Shown here piece after piece: positions 8,467 to 17,467 of a stretch of 64,000 nt of DNA; within the stretch, counting starts at the first letter, position 1; each line of letters starts with the position of its first letter. The stretch is from Bacteroides sp. (GTDB lineage Bacteria > Bacteroidota > Bacteroidia > Bacteroidales > Bacteroidaceae): NCBI GenBank assembly GCA_019414725.1, contig DXLM01000007.1:1-64000 (forward strand), given 5' to 3'. A program made the translations under genes and the position numbers. The notes under the pieces were generated by a model, which saw only the letters and a program-made list of their open reading frames with translations, ran no database searches and was not told the origin of the DNA.

Positions 8467-9852
8467 ATGTTGAAACAGAAGACATTAAAAGGCAGTTTTT
8501 CTTTAAATGGAAAAGGCCTTCACACCGGAGTAAACTTGACGGTGACATTCAATCCTGCACCGGACAACCACGGGTATAAAATCCAACGAATTGATCTTGA
8601 AGGACAACCAATAATTGATGCCGTAGCAGAAAACGTAGGTGATACTACCCGCGGCACTGTGCTGATGAAAAACGGAATAAAAGTAAGTACAGTAGAACAT
8701 GCTTTGGCAGCTCTTTATGCAGCTGGTATAGACAACTGCCTGATTCAGGTAAGCGGTCCCGAATTCCCTATTCTGGACGGCAGTGCCAAAGCGTATGTAG
8801 AAAATATACAGCGTGTAGGAATCGAAGAACAGAATGCTGTCAAGGATTACTATATCATAAAATCAAAAATCGAATTCAGGGACGAGGAAACCGGATCTTC
8901 CATCATTGTTCTTCCGGACGAAAATTTCAGTGTGAATGCACTGATCTCTTATCAGTCTAAAATACTGTCCAATCAGTTCGCCACACTGGAAGACATGGCT
9001 AAATTCCCCACCGAGGTAGCTTCCGCGCGTACCTTTGTATTCGTCCGCGAAATAGAACCATTGCTGGGCGCCGGACTGATTAAGGGAGGCGATCTGGACA
9101 ACGCCATCGTAATCTACGAAAAAGAGATGAGCCAGGAAAACTACGACAAGCTGGCAGACGTCATGGGGGTTCCCCACATGGACGCCACCAAACTGGGCTA
9201 CATCAACCATGTTCCCTTGGTATGGGACAACGAACCGGCCCGCCACAAACTGCTGGATATCATCGGCGACCTGGCACTGATAGGCAAACCCATCAAGGGA
9301 CGTATCATCGCCACCCGTCCGGGGCACACCATCAACAACAAGTTTGCCCGCCAGATACGCAAAGAAATCAAACTTCACGAAATACAGGCTCCGTCCTATA
9401 ACTGCAACGAAGCTCCCATCATGGATGTCAACCGCATCCGCGAACTGCTTCCGCACCGTTATCCTTTCCAGCTAGTGGACAAAGTCGTTGCCATTGGCGC
9501 CAACCACATTGTCGGTGTGAAAAACGTAACCGCCAACGAACCCTTCTTCCAGGGACACTTTCCACAGGAACCTGTCATGCCGGGTGTGCTTCAAGTAGAA
9601 GCCATGGCACAATGCGGTGGTCTGCTTGTTCTTAATTCAGTGGACGAACCCGAAAGATACTCCACCTACTTCATGAAAATAGACGGTGTGAAATTCCGCC
9701 AGAAAGTAGTGCCGGGAGACACTTTATTGTTCCGTGTTGAATTGTTGGCTCCTATCCGCCGGGGCATCTCCACAATGAAAGGATATGTGTTTGTAGGCGA
9801 GAAAGTAGTCTGCGAAGCCGAGTTTATGGCACAAATAGTAAAAAATAAATAA
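8467..9852 (+). CDS. lpxC/fabZ: Bifunctional UDP-3-O-acyl-GlcNAc deacetylase / 3-hydroxyacyl-ACP dehydratase
   Basis: 461 aa, a natural fusion typical of Bacteroidetes. Residues 1 to about 305 are LpxC, the zinc deacetylase that commits UDP-acyl-GlcNAc to lipid A. The zinc ligands are His78 in STVEHALAAL and His259/Asp263 in 'HKLLDIIGDLAL'. Residues about 315-461 are FabZ, a hot-dog fold dehydratase of type II fatty acid synthesis, with catalytic His363 in GHFP and Glu377 in 'VLQVEAMAQ'. The fusion puts the enzyme that draws on hydroxyacyl-ACP metabolism in the same chain as the lipid A step. It sits between lpxD and lpxA with gaps of 5 and 16 bp. Confidence 0.97.
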   Translation: MLKQKTLKGSFSLNGKGLHTGVNLTVTFNPAPDNHGYKIQRIDLEGQPIIDAVAENVGDTTRGTVLMKNGIKVSTVEHALAALYAAGIDNCLIQVSGPEFPILDGSAKAYVENIQRVGIEEQNAVKDYYIIKSKIEFRDEETGSSIIVLPDENFSVNALISYQSKILSNQFATLEDMAKFPTEVASARTFVFVREIEPLLGAGLIKGGDLDNAIVIYEKEMSQENYDKLADVMGVPHMDATKLGYINHVPLVWDNEPARHKLLDIIGDLALIGKPIKGRIIATRPGHTINNKFARQIRKEIKLHEIQAPSYNCNEAPIMDVNRIRELLPHRYPFQLVDKVVAIGANHIVGVKNVTANEPFFQGHFPQEPVMPGVLQVEAMAQCGGLLVLNSVDEPERYSTYFMKIDGVKFRQKVVPGDTLLFRVELLAPIRRGISTMKGYVFVGEKVVCEAEFMAQIVKNK

Positions 9853-9868
9853 CCACTAAAAAAACAAC

Positions 9869-10636
9869 ATGATTAGTCCATTAGCATATATACATCCCGA
9901 AGCAAAAATTGGTGAGAATGTAGAAATCGGTCCTTTTGTGTTTATCGACAAGAATGTAGTTATCGGTGATAACAACACAATCATGCCTAACGCCAATATA
10001 CTGTATGGCTCACGCATAGGGAACGGCAACACCATTTTTCCGGGAGCTGTTATAGGCGCTATTCCCCAGGATTTGAAATTCCGCGGTGAAGAAACGACTG
10101 CCGAAATAGGTGATAACAACACCATTCGCGAGAATGTAACCATCAATCGTGGTACAGCGGCTAAAGGCAAAACCATAGTGGGCAGTAACAACCTGTTGAT
10201 GGAAGGAGTACACGTAGCACATGATGCCATCATAGGCAGCGGTTGCATCATAGGCAATGCCACCAAGATGGCAGGTGAAATTATCATTGATGATAACGCC
10301 ATTATCAGCGGCGCCGTATTGATGCACCAATTCTGCCGGGTAGGCGGTTATGTAATGGTACAGGGCGGTTCACGTTTCAGCAAGGACATTCCTCCTTATA
10401 TTATAGCAGGGCGCGAACCCATTGCCTACGCAGGAATCAATATCGTAGGACTCCGCCGCCGCGGATTCTCTAATGAACTAATAGAGAATATACACAACAC
10501 CTATCGCATTATTTATCAAAATGGCATGAACGTTACCGATGCCTTGGAACAAGTACGCAAAGAAATACCTATGAGCAAAGAAATAGAATATATTATTTCT
10601 TTCATAGAAAATTCTCAAAGAGGTATCATCAGATAA
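9869..10636 (+). CDS. lpxA: UDP-GlcNAc acyltransferase
   Basis: 255 aa. LpxA transfers 3-hydroxyacyl from ACP to UDP-GlcNAc, the first step of lipid A synthesis. Hexapeptide repeats fill residues 1 to about 185 as a left-handed beta helix, and the catalytic His is at 118 in 'GVHVAHDAIIG'. The C-terminal helical part follows 'GLRRRGFSNELIENIH'. Length is normal. It is the last gene of the lpxD, lpxC-fabZ, lpxA set, with 16 bp to the gene before. The 62-bp gap after it is AT-rich with a short TATAACTTT dyad. Confidence 0.96.
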   Translation: MISPLAYIHPEAKIGENVEIGPFVFIDKNVVIGDNNTIMPNANILYGSRIGNGNTIFPGAVIGAIPQDLKFRGEETTAEIGDNNTIRENVTINRGTAAKGKTIVGSNNLLMEGVHVAHDAIIGSGCIIGNATKMAGEIIIDDNAIISGAVLMHQFCRVGGYVMVQGGSRFSKDIPPYIIAGREPIAYAGINIVGLRRRGFSNELIENIHNTYRIIYQNGMNVTDALEQVRKEIPMSKEIEYIISFIENSQRGIIR

Positions 10637-10698
10637 CAAAGTTTTTTATAACTTTACTGCACGAAAAAAAAGTTATATAGTATATACAGTATAAATAT

Positions 10699-11262
10699 AT
10701 GATTTACAGATTTACACTAATCTCTGATGAAGTCGATGATTTTATAAGAGAAATAAAGATAGACTCGGAAGCAACTTTCTTTGATTTGCACGAAGCAATA
10801 TTGAAAGCGGCAGGATATAAAGATGACCAGATGACCTCTTTCTTCATTTGTGATGACGACTGGGAGAAAGACCAGGAAATCACACTGGAAGATATGGGAA
10901 GCAGTTCGGAAGAAGACAGCTACATCATGAGAGAAACCCGCTTGAGTGATTTGGTGGAAGACGAAAAGCAAAAATTGCTGTATGTATTCGACCCGTTGGC
11001 AGAACGAGTGTTTTTCATTGAACTGTCGGAAATCATCACCGGCAAAGACCTTGACAAAGCAGTGTGTTCGCGCAAAGCCGGAGAAGCCCCGAAACAAACC
11101 GTCGACTTTGACGAAATGATGGCAAAAAGCAATAGCGGAAATCTGGATATAGACGAGAATTTCTATGGCGACCAGGACTTCGATATGGAAGACTTTGATC
11201 CCGAAGGATTTGATATGGGCGGTGCCTCCTCACCGGACCCTTATGAGCAAGAAAACTATTAA
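10699..11262 (+). CDS. pRiA4b ORF-3-like protein
   Basis: 187 aa, function unknown. The N-terminal 130 residues fit the plasmid pRiA4b ORF-3 family, seen in 'IYRFTLISDEVDDFIREI', 'FFDLHEAILKAAGY' and 'LLYVFDPLAERVFFIEL'. The C-terminus from about 135 is very acidic (repeated DED/DFD/EDF) and probably disordered. No signal peptide is present. Members were first noted on a plasmid and as transposon passengers, but the copy here sits stably between lpxA and miaA and carries its own strong terminator. No enzymatic residues are evident. Confidence 0.8.
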   Translation: MIYRFTLISDEVDDFIREIKIDSEATFFDLHEAILKAAGYKDDQMTSFFICDDDWEKDQEITLEDMGSSSEEDSYIMRETRLSDLVEDEKQKLLYVFDPLAERVFFIELSEIITGKDLDKAVCSRKAGEAPKQTVDFDEMMAKSNSGNLDIDENFYGDQDFDMEDFDPEGFDMGGASSPDPYEQENY

Positions 11263-11270
11263 TCTTAACG

Positions 11271-11306
11271 GGGGCGGACGTTACACGTCCGCCCCTCTCT
11301 TTTTAT
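11271..11306 (+). terminator. Strong intrinsic terminator before miaA
   Basis: GGGGCGGACG at 11271-11280 pairs perfectly with CGTCCGCCCC at 11286-11295 across a 5-nt loop, followed by TCTCTTTTTATA. It ends the lpx-linked unit 8 bp after the preceding stop codon and leaves only about 8 bp before the miaA ATG. Confidence 0.85.
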
Positions 11307-11313
11307 AAACACC

Positions 11314-12216
11314 ATGCCTGACACCCTTATCGTCCTTATCGGCCCTACCGGTGTAGGAAAGACCGAACTAAGCCTTTCCATTGCCGAACACTTCCGGACT
11401 TCCATTGTTTCGGCAGACTCACGCCAATTGTATGCAGACCTGAAGATAGGAACTGCCGCCCCTACCCCCGAGCAACTGGCGCGTGTTCCTCATTATTTTG
11501 TCGGAACATTACAGCTAACAGATTATTACAGCGCCGCACAATACGAAGCAGACGTACTGGCACAACTGGAAATCCTATACCAAAACCATGACACTGTAAT
11601 ACTGACCGGAGGTTCCATGATGTATATAGATGCCATTTGCAAAGGCATAGATGATATCCCCACTGTAGACAATGAAACACGCCAGCTGATGCTACGACGT
11701 TACGAACAGGAAGGGCTGGACACTCTGTGCGCCGAACTAAGGCTGCTGGACCCCGAGTATTACAAAATAGTGGATTTGAAAAATCCCAAACGGGTAATAC
11801 ATGCATTGGAAATATGCTACATGACCGGAAAAACTTATACTTCTTTCCGTACCCGTACTCACAAGGAACGCCCTTTCCGCATCATCAAAATAGGATTAAC
11901 CCGCGACCGCGAAGAATTGTATGACCGCATCAACCGCCGCGTGGACATCATGATACAGGACGGCTTGCTGGAAGAAGCCCGGCAGGTATATCCTTTCCGG
12001 CATCTGAACTCGCTCAATACCGTAGGATACAAAGAAATGTTCAAGTATCTGGACGGAGAATGGACTTTGGAATTCGCTATCGGAAAAATCAAGCAAAATT
12101 CCCGCATTTACTCTCGTAAACAGATGACCTGGTTCAAACGGGACAAAGACATCGTGTGGTTCCATCCCGACCAACAAACAGAAATTATGCAATATATTCA
12201 TTCAGTTAACCACTAA
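11314..12216 (+). CDS. miaA: tRNA dimethylallyltransferase
   Basis: 300 aa, cytoplasmic. MiaA puts a dimethylallyl group on A37 of tRNAs that read codons starting with U. The P-loop GPTGVGKT is at 9-16. It is followed by 'VSADSRQLYADLKIGTA' with the conserved Asp that activates the substrate, and 'TGGSMMYIDAICKG'. The C-terminal 'NTVGYKEMFKYLDGE' and 'RIYSRKQMTWF' are family hallmarks. Length is normal. The ATG lies just behind a strong terminator, so either read-through or a promoter inside the previous gene must drive it. Bacteroidetes often have a second miaA elsewhere. Confidence 0.94.
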   Translation: MPDTLIVLIGPTGVGKTELSLSIAEHFRTSIVSADSRQLYADLKIGTAAPTPEQLARVPHYFVGTLQLTDYYSAAQYEADVLAQLEILYQNHDTVILTGGSMMYIDAICKGIDDIPTVDNETRQLMLRRYEQEGLDTLCAELRLLDPEYYKIVDLKNPKRVIHALEICYMTGKTYTSFRTRTHKERPFRIIKIGLTRDREELYDRINRRVDIMIQDGLLEEARQVYPFRHLNSLNTVGYKEMFKYLDGEWTLEFAIGKIKQNSRIYSRKQMTWFKRDKDIVWFHPDQQTEIMQYIHSVNH

Positions 12217-12224
12217 TTACAATC

Positions 12225-14264
12225 ATGAAAAAATTACTAACCTTCATCATGGCTTGTGTCATAAGCCTGGGTGCAACAGCCCAAATCTCGGAAAAAGCAT
12301 TTGAGAAATGGCATCAGAACAAGTATTCCATGTTCATCCACTTCGGTCTTTATTCCGAACTGGGAGGCGTATGGGAAGGCAACCCCGTCACCCGAGGATA
12401 CAGTGAACAAATCCAATCGTTTGCGGGAATCTTCAGTGACTGGTATGGAGATACCGCCCTGCGCTTCAATCCCACCCTGTTTGATGCAGACGCTATCGTG
12501 TCACTGGCCAAAGAAGCCGGTATGCGCTCCATCATCATTACCACCAAGCATCACGACGGTTTCTGTATGTTCCGTACAGCCACCACCGACTATAATTCAT
12601 ACGATGCCACCCCCGGCAAGCGCGACTTCATAAAAGAGATGGCGGAAGCTTGCAAACGTGGCGGAATCAACTTCGGCATCTATTTCTCACTGATAGACTG
12701 GCATTTTCCACAAGCCTATCCTATCTCCAGCCATAACTGTGATTTCATCACCCCACAGCATCATGAATTCACCAAAGCCCAAGTTACCGAACTGTTGACC
12801 AACTACGGTCCCATCTCCGAACTATGGTTTGACATGGGTTCCAACACTCCTGAACAAAGCAAGGAACTGTATCAACTGGTGCACAGATTGCAACCAGACT
12901 GTATGGTAAGCGGCCGGTTGGGCAACGATCAGTATGACTTCAGTGTCATGGCAGACAACACATACCCCGAAGGCTCCTTGCAGACCGCATGGCAAACAGC
13001 TGCTTCCATGTTCGATGAAACCTGGAGCTACCGTTCCTGGCAGAAAAGGGGGGACGTTCACACCAAAGCGATGGAAAAACTACGCAGCCTGATCAATGTA
13101 GTTTCCCATGGCGGAAACTTCCTGCTGAACATCGGTCCCAAAGGTGACGGTTCCGTAGTACCCTTTGAAAGAGAGGTGCTGAAAGAAATCGGTATCTGGT
13201 TGAAGAAAAACGGTGAAGCCATTTATGGCACAGAAGCCTCTCCTTTCCGTGAGCAATTCGAATGGGGAACCATTACCCGCAAAGGCAATAACCTCTACCT
13301 CATCTTATCAGGCAACCGCCCTGCCGATGGTAAAATCACTTTGAACGTGCCGGGATGCAAACTGCAAAAAGCAGACATTAAAGCTATTCAGAAAGGACAG
13401 GAGATGATCTTCACACTGCCCGCCGACGCATACGGAAAAGACATCCAAGTGATTTGCGCCACGTTCGACCAACCGGTGAAACCGCAACCTATGGCTGCAC
13501 AGCGCACTCCCAATTATAGTTATTCCTGTTTCGATTATTACAGCAACTACCGCAGTACGGTGAGCTATCAATGGAACATCAACAAATCCAACCTCAACGC
13601 ATTGGAATTTACCTATACTCCGCAGGAGAACGGTAAGGAATTACTGGTTGAAGTAGATGGAATACCTTACACAGTAACCCTTGACGCAGGCAAGGCACAG
13701 GCATTAAACCTGCCTTCCAAGACCGTATGGGGTCAGCGTTACTTCTGCGGACCGGGCAGCGGATTGTTCGATGCTCCTGCCACCATCCATACTGATCCGG
13801 ACAAAGCACCGGTAAGAAAAGGACAATGGAAAGAAGTGAATGAGGAAAAAGCCATGTTCCCCAGCAATATTCTGGAAAGTTACTTCCTGATGCAGCAGGT
13901 AGAATCGCCCAAAGCACAAGATATTCTAGTAGATGTAGGTGCCGGAAACGGTATCGAAATCTATCTGAACGGCAAGTCGGTAATGAAACACCTCAACCCT
14001 TACCGCTGCAAGTTCCGCGAGGAAAAGGTGCTGCTACCGCTTCAAAAAGGCAGTAACCAAATTGTGGTAAGAATATACAACCGCTTTGAAAAAGAAACAG
14101 GCTATCTGCTGCGCCCATCAGCGGAACAGGTTATCTACAAGCAGAAATTCACTTTGCCGCAAGTGGCAAAAGGAAAAGTTCATACTGTTGTTGTAAAACA
14201 GAATAATCTGCCATCCATCCATAAGGACACAGAATTATCCAATCTGAAGGTAGAGGCAAAATAA
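12225..14264 (+). CDS. Secreted GH29 alpha-L-fucosidase
   Basis: 679 aa. A signal peptide is clear (MKKLLTFIMACVISLGATAQ, cleavage after about 20), so it acts in the periplasm or at the cell surface. GH29 enzymes release alpha-linked L-fucose with retention. The catalytic barrel occupies about 21-345: 'KYSMFIHFGLYS', 'TTKHHDGFCMF', and the nucleophile Asp203 in SELWFDMG. Two beta-sandwich-like parts follow, up to 679. It begins 8 bp after miaA and ends at a terminator, with no SusC/D nearby, so it is a stand-alone enzyme. Fucosidic linkage preference cannot be read from the sequence. Confidence 0.92.
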   Translation: MKKLLTFIMACVISLGATAQISEKAFEKWHQNKYSMFIHFGLYSELGGVWEGNPVTRGYSEQIQSFAGIFSDWYGDTALRFNPTLFDADAIVSLAKEAGMRSIIITTKHHDGFCMFRTATTDYNSYDATPGKRDFIKEMAEACKRGGINFGIYFSLIDWHFPQAYPISSHNCDFITPQHHEFTKAQVTELLTNYGPISELWFDMGSNTPEQSKELYQLVHRLQPDCMVSGRLGNDQYDFSVMADNTYPEGSLQTAWQTAASMFDETWSYRSWQKRGDVHTKAMEKLRSLINVVSHGGNFLLNIGPKGDGSVVPFEREVLKEIGIWLKKNGEAIYGTEASPFREQFEWGTITRKGNNLYLILSGNRPADGKITLNVPGCKLQKADIKAIQKGQEMIFTLPADAYGKDIQVICATFDQPVKPQPMAAQRTPNYSYSCFDYYSNYRSTVSYQWNINKSNLNALEFTYTPQENGKELLVEVDGIPYTVTLDAGKAQALNLPSKTVWGQRYFCGPGSGLFDAPATIHTDPDKAPVRKGQWKEVNEEKAMFPSNILESYFLMQQVESPKAQDILVDVGAGNGIEIYLNGKSVMKHLNPYRCKFREEKVLLPLQKGSNQIVVRIYNRFEKETGYLLRPSAEQVIYKQKFTLPQVAKGKVHTVVVKQNNLPSIHKDTELSNLKVEAK

Positions 14265-14296
14265 AACTTTTCAATAAATAAAAAATGAAATACCTC

Positions 14297-14338
14297 TCCC
14301 CGGATGTTTCTGTCATGAAATGTCCGGGGAAAGTTTTA
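14297..14338 (+). terminator. Terminator after the GH29 gene
   Basis: TCCCCGGA at 14297-14304 pairs with TCCGGGGA at 14323-14330, followed by AAGTTTTATA. It lies 33 bp after the stop codon and closes the plus-strand block. Confidence 0.7.
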
Positions 14339-14441
14339 TATAAAGAAAACATCATTCTAGAATTTACCAATAGTACTGACAGGCCTCATGCATGAAGATC
14401 ATAATATTCATAAAGTACCCTTCATACAGTCTGTTCCGATA

Positions 14442-15215
14442 TTATGCTTTCCTCCTGTCTGCCTGATAATTCAGAATTACCCCCAGTACTATCAGTACAG
14501 AAAGTACAATCCATGCAACATTCAAAAAGATTCCTTTCCATTCCTGCCGGGTAATGAACTGTGAATACAAAGGTCGTATAATCGGAGCTTGAGGATGGTG
14601 GAGTTTACAGCGGGACCGATCAATGGCTTTCTGATAATCATCTAAATCAAAAATACAACGCTCATAACATACAACGGCTTGTCCTTTCTCATGCCTCACC
14701 GGAATAACCCATGCCTTAACTTCCCGCTCCTCATACTTATGACGGGGCAATGAATCGGTAAATGCAGGAGCTACAGAGAAATGATATTGCTTCTGTTCCT
14801 TACGATAGCGGTGTCTGCCCATACTTCGTGTCACCTCACGAGTGACAGTCACACTGCTCCTTCGGGCATAATCCACCTCCAGAGTATCGAAAGTAAAATA
14901 CAGAGCATTATTCTCCAAATTATATAAATCGGTAACAGCATGATAACGCACCACTTCATCTGCCGAATGAAAAAGCCAGTTCTGTAAAGGAATATTAAAG
15001 GCCATACTTGCAGCTGCCATCAATATAAGAAAAGGAATTTTCCATCTTGAAGCAACGATAAAAGCCCCTCCGGCGAGAGTGAGTAACGGAGGTAAAGCAT
15101 ACGTCGTAATTTGTAACCAGCCCCCCGGATTAAAACCAAGAGCAACAGTGAACAAAATTCCTGCTAAAGAAGGAATGAAAAGTAATAACAATAGCTTAAC
15201 GACCCAGTTTTTCAT
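14442..15215 (-). CDS. Multi-pass membrane protein of unknown function
   Basis: 257 aa, not recognised. Three hydrophobic helices lie at about residues 5-27, 36-55 and 58-75. A soluble domain follows at about 80-225, rich in charged and aromatic residues (EVDYARRSSVTVTREV, 'HKYEEREVKAWVIPV', one Cys pair at CYERC). A final helix (about 230-250, FLNVAWIVLSVLIVLGVIL) precedes a basic tail. The soluble part probably faces the periplasm. It has its own -7 box and is separated from the TlpA operon by a terminator, so it is likely independent. No enzyme motif is seen. Confidence 0.75.
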   Translation of the reverse strand: MKNWVVKLLLLLFIPSLAGILFTVALGFNPGGWLQITTYALPPLLTLAGGAFIVASRWKIPFLILMAAASMAFNIPLQNWLFHSADEVVRYHAVTDLYNLENNALYFTFDTLEVDYARRSSVTVTREVTRSMGRHRYRKEQKQYHFSVAPAFTDSLPRHKYEEREVKAWVIPVRHEKGQAVVCYERCIFDLDDYQKAIDRSRCKLHHPQAPIIRPLYSQFITRQEWKGIFLNVAWIVLSVLIVLGVILNYQADRRKA

Positions 15216-15239
15216 TATTCAATATTAGTTTTGTCTTGC

Positions 15240-15247
15240 CAAAGATA
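15240..15247 (-). promoter_or_regulatory. Predicted -7 box of the membrane protein gene
   Basis: The minus strand reads TATCTTTG, matching TAnnTTTG, 25 bp before the ATG at 15215. Confidence 0.5.
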
Positions 15248-15260
15248 GTAATATAAATCC

Positions 15261-15299
15261 AAAAAAAGAATCTGTAAATGCTTACAGCACCTTACAGAT
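15261..15299 (-). terminator. Terminator of the BlaI-M56-TlpA operon
   Basis: On the minus strand ATCTGTAA (15299-15292) pairs with TTACAGAT (15277-15270) and runs straight into TTCTTTTTTT. It lies 38 bp after the stop of the last TlpA-like gene. Confidence 0.7.
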
Positions 15300-15336
15300 C
15301 CTTTTCCACTTTATTCTTGCAAGACAAACACGGTCT

Positions 15337-17445
15337 TTATTTCTCTAATGCTTTCATTAATTCTCTTTTTACGGTATCCACTCCCGGGAAACCGGTGTAT
15401 TTTTGAATAACACCCCCTTCTTTATCGACAATAATATAAGTCGGAACCCCCTGTATGCTGAACTGCCTGCTCAGGTAATTCCACTGAGCTGCCGTTACCC
15501 GGTAATGCTCTCCATGAATATCCGGAATCATGTTATCCCATGTTTCTTTGGGCGAGTTCTCTCCGGCAATAAAAACATATACAATATCTTTACCTTCAAG
15601 ATCTTTCTTCATCGGTTTCATCTGTTTCATAGCCATTTTGCAAGGACCGCACCAAGTCGCCCAAAAATCGACCAAAACCACCTTACCCTTAAATTTAGAA
15701 ATGATGGAATAAAATAAATCTTCATCTTTTACTTCTCCGGATTCATTAACGGTATAACCTTTCTTTTTCTTATTAGCTTCAATCGTTTCCAAAAGACGGT
15801 TGTTCATCTTTGTCAGTCTGCCGAGATAATAAGGGTCACTCATCTTCCGTATCTCCTCAAAATCATGTACAGTCAATGGAGTGAAGTCACTGATTTTCTG
15901 AGCATATTTCATCATTTTCTGCAAGTCGAAAAAAAGTCCTTGGTCTGTGCCCAAATATCCGGCTATAATCTTTTTCAAAATATAGTCTTGCTGCATAGAA
16001 CTGAATTCTTTAAACAATTCATCGTATTTTATTCGCAATTCGCCCATTTTTTCCTGATAGACAGATGTTTTTCCGGTATCTGTATCAGCCTTGAACTCAC
16101 GTATTATCTTAGCATCTTCAGCAGAAACTTTATCGGAAGAGAGAATAAACGCAAATATATCACTCAACTCATCATCCATCTTCACCCTCAGATAGCCCAT
16201 TCCCCTTACCAAATCAGCATAACCATTGGCATAAAGCATGACAGGCGAGTTCAGTATATTCAACTGCCGGATATAGTCATAGAAATCATCACTCAATTCC
16301 GGTTGTTTAAACTTTTGATAAGCTTCACGAGCCGGTAATCCACTGCACTGCACATAAGCATAGGCTAAATTAGAACTTACACGGGTCAATGTCAAAGTAC
16401 AAAGCAAATCATTCTGAGCCAATAAAAGCTCCCGGTATGCCTGACTTCTTTTCTTATCGGAACAGATAGCGGATTTGGTTTCTTCATATTTTTTCAACCA
16501 ATAAGCTTTATACTGACCGGCAGTCATATTATATAAATCATTCATATTCCAATGAACCATTCCCCATACATCCATCAAATGTTCATCATCGGTTATCATT
16601 TCATCATTCAAAGCCGCCATGGTACCTGAAAAATAGACTTTCTTTCCACCAGCACGCTTGCCTTTCAACAATTTGCTTTCAGAACGACTCAACTCACGCA
16701 AGTTGACAGCCATATCCAATTCACCACCGGGAACCAAAAAGACGTCAAAATAAATATCACGTCCCACAGAAAAACTGACCGTAGTCGGAGCACAAAGTTC
16801 AATCTCTGTCCGAAATGTTCCGTCTTCATTCACCTTTATTTCAGTATCCTCAAATTTTGCCGTCAACAAATCACAAATCCTACAAGAAAACGGAAGTGCA
16901 TAGTGCTTCTCATAGTCTAACAAACGACCGGTTATCACTGATTTGCCATCTTTCAATTCAGCCTTAGGCAACGGTTCAGCGTAATTCAATTTCTGTTTCT
17001 TCACATCATCCGATAAATCCAATTCCGGTAATTTACCATCCAAATGGATTCCCCATACCTTGAAACAGTCCTCACAATCGCTCTCAATGAAATCAATCAC
17101 TTTCACTGTAGGGGGCAATAACGGAAAAATAAGACTAAAAGAAGCTTCACCGCTATCGGGCATCCAAAATTTTTCGCCCAAGATAATTCCATTACCGGAA
17201 CGAATCGGATACTTCTCTCCATTATCAGCCAACAAATAACTTTCATTACTTATCTGAATCCAATTATGAGGACGGAAAAAGGCTTTTACATCCAATACGG
17301 TTGCCGTATCCGAAACCACCACTCTGTCTATCTCGATAGTAGAAGAGCTACGAGCGATGAAAGGCGGCTGTTTAACCACCCTGTCTTTTGCCTGCAAAAG
17401 GCAGCAACTCACCATAGCAAGCAGTAAAATACCAAAGTTTTTCAT
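15337..17445 (-). CDS. Secreted TlpA-like thiol-disulfide oxidoreductase with long N-terminal region
   Basis: 702 aa. It has a signal peptide (about 1-19). The C-terminal 140 residues are a TlpA/ResA thioredoxin domain with the active site CGPC at 599-602 in 'VDFWATWCGPCK' and the cis-Pro loop 'QGVPTYIIV'. The first part (about 30-250) is beta-rich and the middle (250-560) helical, with no recognised domain. These proteins act in the periplasm on cysteine pairs, usually as reductants. It is the last gene of a five-gene operon, 22 bp after the preceding gene. Partner and substrate are unknown. Confidence 0.88.
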   Translation of the reverse strand: MKNFGILLLAMVSCCLLQAKDRVVKQPPFIARSSSTIEIDRVVVSDTATVLDVKAFFRPHNWIQISNESYLLADNGEKYPIRSGNGIILGEKFWMPDSGEASFSLIFPLLPPTVKVIDFIESDCEDCFKVWGIHLDGKLPELDLSDDVKKQKLNYAEPLPKAELKDGKSVITGRLLDYEKHYALPFSCRICDLLTAKFEDTEIKVNEDGTFRTEIELCAPTTVSFSVGRDIYFDVFLVPGGELDMAVNLRELSRSESKLLKGKRAGGKKVYFSGTMAALNDEMITDDEHLMDVWGMVHWNMNDLYNMTAGQYKAYWLKKYEETKSAICSDKKRSQAYRELLLAQNDLLCTLTLTRVSSNLAYAYVQCSGLPAREAYQKFKQPELSDDFYDYIRQLNILNSPVMLYANGYADLVRGMGYLRVKMDDELSDIFAFILSSDKVSAEDAKIIREFKADTDTGKTSVYQEKMGELRIKYDELFKEFSSMQQDYILKKIIAGYLGTDQGLFFDLQKMMKYAQKISDFTPLTVHDFEEIRKMSDPYYLGRLTKMNNRLLETIEANKKKKGYTVNESGEVKDEDLFYSIISKFKGKVVLVDFWATWCGPCKMAMKQMKPMKKDLEGKDIVYVFIAGENSPKETWDNMIPDIHGEHYRVTAAQWNYLSRQFSIQGVPTYIIVDKEGGVIQKYTGFPGVDTVKRELMKALEK

Positions 17446-17467
17446 TGTATCTTTTTTTTAAACATAC

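Noticed and set aside
10637..10698. TATAACTTT dyad between lpxA and the pRiA4b-like gene
   Set aside because: It is AT-only with a weak stem; could be chance in AT-rich intergenic DNA.
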